From JAWKWH01 sp963669285 (lineage in GTDB: Bacteria > Pseudomonadota > Alphaproteobacteria > Rhizobiales > Rhizobiaceae): a DNA stretch of 64,000 nt. Every line of letters starts with the position of its first letter. The first letter of the stretch is position 1. A model generated the notes under the pieces. That model made no database searches and had not been told where the DNA came from. It was given only the letters and a program-made list of their open reading frames with translations. The stretch covers positions 124,001 through 188,000 of the forward strand of contig CAXXSI010000030.1 of NCBI GenBank assembly GCA_963669285.2. The letters are read 5' to 3'. Positions 62,837-64,000 of the stretch are shown piece after piece. The position numbers and the translations under genes are program-made.

Positions 62837-64000
62837 CTACTGCAGTATCGTCGGCCGCGGGGTCGGAATCGGAATGCCGCCATGGAGCTCCATTTCCGGA
62901 TCGATCGGCGGCTTCAATGCCAGTTCCTGCGGCGCATATTCTGGTCGCGGCGTCGGGACCGGTACGTTCGCGTAGATCTCCGGCGCCGGCCCAACAGCAC
63001 CGCCGAGGCCGACCGTCTCAATGCGCGGTTCGCGGTCCAGAGGTTTCAGGTTGCGTGAGCGAATAATCATCCTGCCCTTGCTATCGCGGCTGTCCCAGCG
63101 CTGCGCCTGCGCCTTCTTGGTGCAAATTGCCGGGCGCATGTTTGGCGCCTTGTTGCGAGACGCGCCATAGGCCGCCAAATCCGAAATGCGGGTGCCGGCA
63201 GAACGTCGCTTCTTAAATCCTGCGGCCAACAGGTCGGCTGCGGTTTCGCCGCGTTCCTGCTGAGATGTTGCGCCGAGCACGACGGTGACGAGCGTTCTTC
63301 CACCACGTGTGGACGATCCCACCAGATTAAAGCCGGACGCGCAGATAAATCCGGTCTTCATGCCGTCCGCGCCGGCAAAGCGGCCCAGCAGAATGTTGTA
63401 GGATCGCAGCACCTTCTTTCCGGCCTTGATCGCCTCAAGCTTGAAATATTGGTCATACTGCGGAAATTCGCGCCTGACCGCGGCCGAGAGGATCGCAAGA
63501 TCGCGTGCATTGGAATATTGGCGCTTGTCATGCAGCCCGTTGGGATTGATGAAGTTGCTGCCGGTCATTCCGAGCCGCTTGGCTTCGCGGTTCATGCGTC
63601 GGGCGAATTCACGCTCCGAGCCGGCAATACCCTCGGCGATCGCGACTGCGACATCGTTGGCCGATTTGACGATCAGCATTTTCAACGCGTTGTCCAGCGT
63701 CATTTCCGATCCCGGCTTGTAGCCCATTTTGCTGGGCGGTTCCTTGGCCGCGTTTTTCGACATGCGGATCGGCGACTTCAGTGTCAGCTGTCCCGCCTTG
63801 ACTGCCCGAAAGGCAACATAGGCGGTCATGATCTTGGTAAGCGAAGCCGGGTACCATCGCTGGAAGGCATTGCGATGGGAGAGCACCCGACCCGATTTGG
63901 CGTCGACAACAATCGTCGCGCCCGGTGCGGCAGTCGCCGGGGATTGTGAATAGAGCGCAACGGCTGATGCTGCCAACGCGTAGGCGATCAATAGGCGGAT
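62837..64000 (-). CDS. D-alanyl-D-alanine carboxypeptidase, 5' end outside the window
   Basis: A penicillin-binding protein of the S11 family that trims peptidoglycan stem peptides. The three active-site motifs are present: SLTK (after RWYPA), SAN in VKSANDVAVAIAEG, and KTG in ADGMKTGFICASGFN. The N-terminus is a signal peptide (LIAYALAASAVALYSQ, then SPATAA); the frame is still open at base 64000, so the true start is just beyond the window. The C-terminal 100 residues are Pro-rich and lack the usual PBP5 domain or amphipathic anchor. Confidence 0.93.
   Translation of the reverse strand: MRLLIAYALAASAVALYSQSPATAAPGATIVVDAKSGRVLSHRNAFQRWYPASLTKIMTAYVAFRAVKAGQLTLKSPIRMSKNAAKEPPSKMGYKPGSEMTLDNALKMLIVKSANDVAVAIAEGIAGSEREFARRMNREAKRLGMTGSNFINPNGLHDKRQYSNARDLAILSAAVRREFPQYDQYFKLEAIKAGKKVLRSYNILLGRFAGADGMKTGFICASGFNLVGSSTRGGRTLVTVVLGATSQQERGETAADLLAAGFKKRRSAGTRISDLAAYGASRNKAPNMRPAICTKKAQAQRWDSRDSKGRMIIRSRNLKPLDREPRIETVGLGGAVGPAPEIYANVPVPTPRPEYAPQELALKPPIDPEMELHGGIPIPTPRPTILQ

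Overview
The window reads as chromosomal DNA of an alphaproteobacterium of the order Hyphomicrobiales (Rhizobiales). The evidence is a set of gene neighbourhoods typical of that order: cobS-cobT beside an esterase-like phytase-family gene and a J-domain/BolA pair; a DUF3108 gene in front of rpmB; aroK-aroB-CorC/CNNM next to xerD-accA; and tlpA/argH/lptM/lysA/TIGR02302 followed by cpdR-hpt and ftsEX. No rRNA, tRNA, CRISPR array or complete insertion sequence was found. Most genes are GC-rich; two AT-rich patches (12.8-13.8 kb and 53.1-53.3 kb) stand out.

Layout. 0-12.7 kb: CoA metabolism (CaiB/BaiF CoA-transferase cut by the left edge, acyl-CoA dehydrogenase, etfBA, 3-hydroxyacyl-CoA dehydrogenase) mixed with DNA glycosylase, HNH nuclease, GluQ, BrkB, a PduO-type cobalamin adenosyltransferase and a rhomboid protease. 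12.8-17.5 kb: an AT-rich lipoprotein gene, tlpA, argH, lptM, lysA. 17.7-26.9 kb: TIGR02302 protein, CpdR-like regulator, hpt, a DUF3426-like protein, ftsEX, YdcF, PlsC, ChaC, DUF2125. 26.9-34.6 kb: two alpha/beta hydrolases, an AraC regulator, an MFS pump, the tyrC-hisC pair and a secreted protein. 34.6-45 kb: pcp-GNAT-aspS, YHYH protein, PilZ, DUF302, methyltransferase/gloB, two membrane proteins and DUF3108. 45-54.5 kb: rpmB, queuosine-precursor transporter, the cobS-cobT operon, J-domain protein, BolA, a 542-residue propeller-like protein and an MFS transporter. 54.5-64 kb: CNNM-aroB-aroK, xerD, accA, an L,D-transpeptidase lipoprotein, TusA-like protein, CobW GTPase and a D,D-carboxypeptidase cut by the right edge.

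The genes are mainly housekeeping: beta-oxidation-type electron transfer (acyl-CoA dehydrogenase with EtfAB), aromatic, Lys, Arg and His biosynthesis, B12 handling (CobS, CobT, adenosyltransferase, CobW), envelope assembly (FtsEX, LptM, D,D-carboxypeptidase, L,D-transpeptidase, PlsC) and translation (L28, AspRS, GluQ). The points that most deserve a second look are: (i) a compact preQ1-I-like riboswitch candidate whose loop can pair with the start codon of the queuosine-precursor transporter; (ii) ftsE and ftsX broken by five separate single-base gains, with a sixth indel in plsC 2 kb away; and (iii) several families of short inverted-repeat elements, some with shared internal cores, whose TAGAG ends coincide with the stop codons of neighbouring genes.
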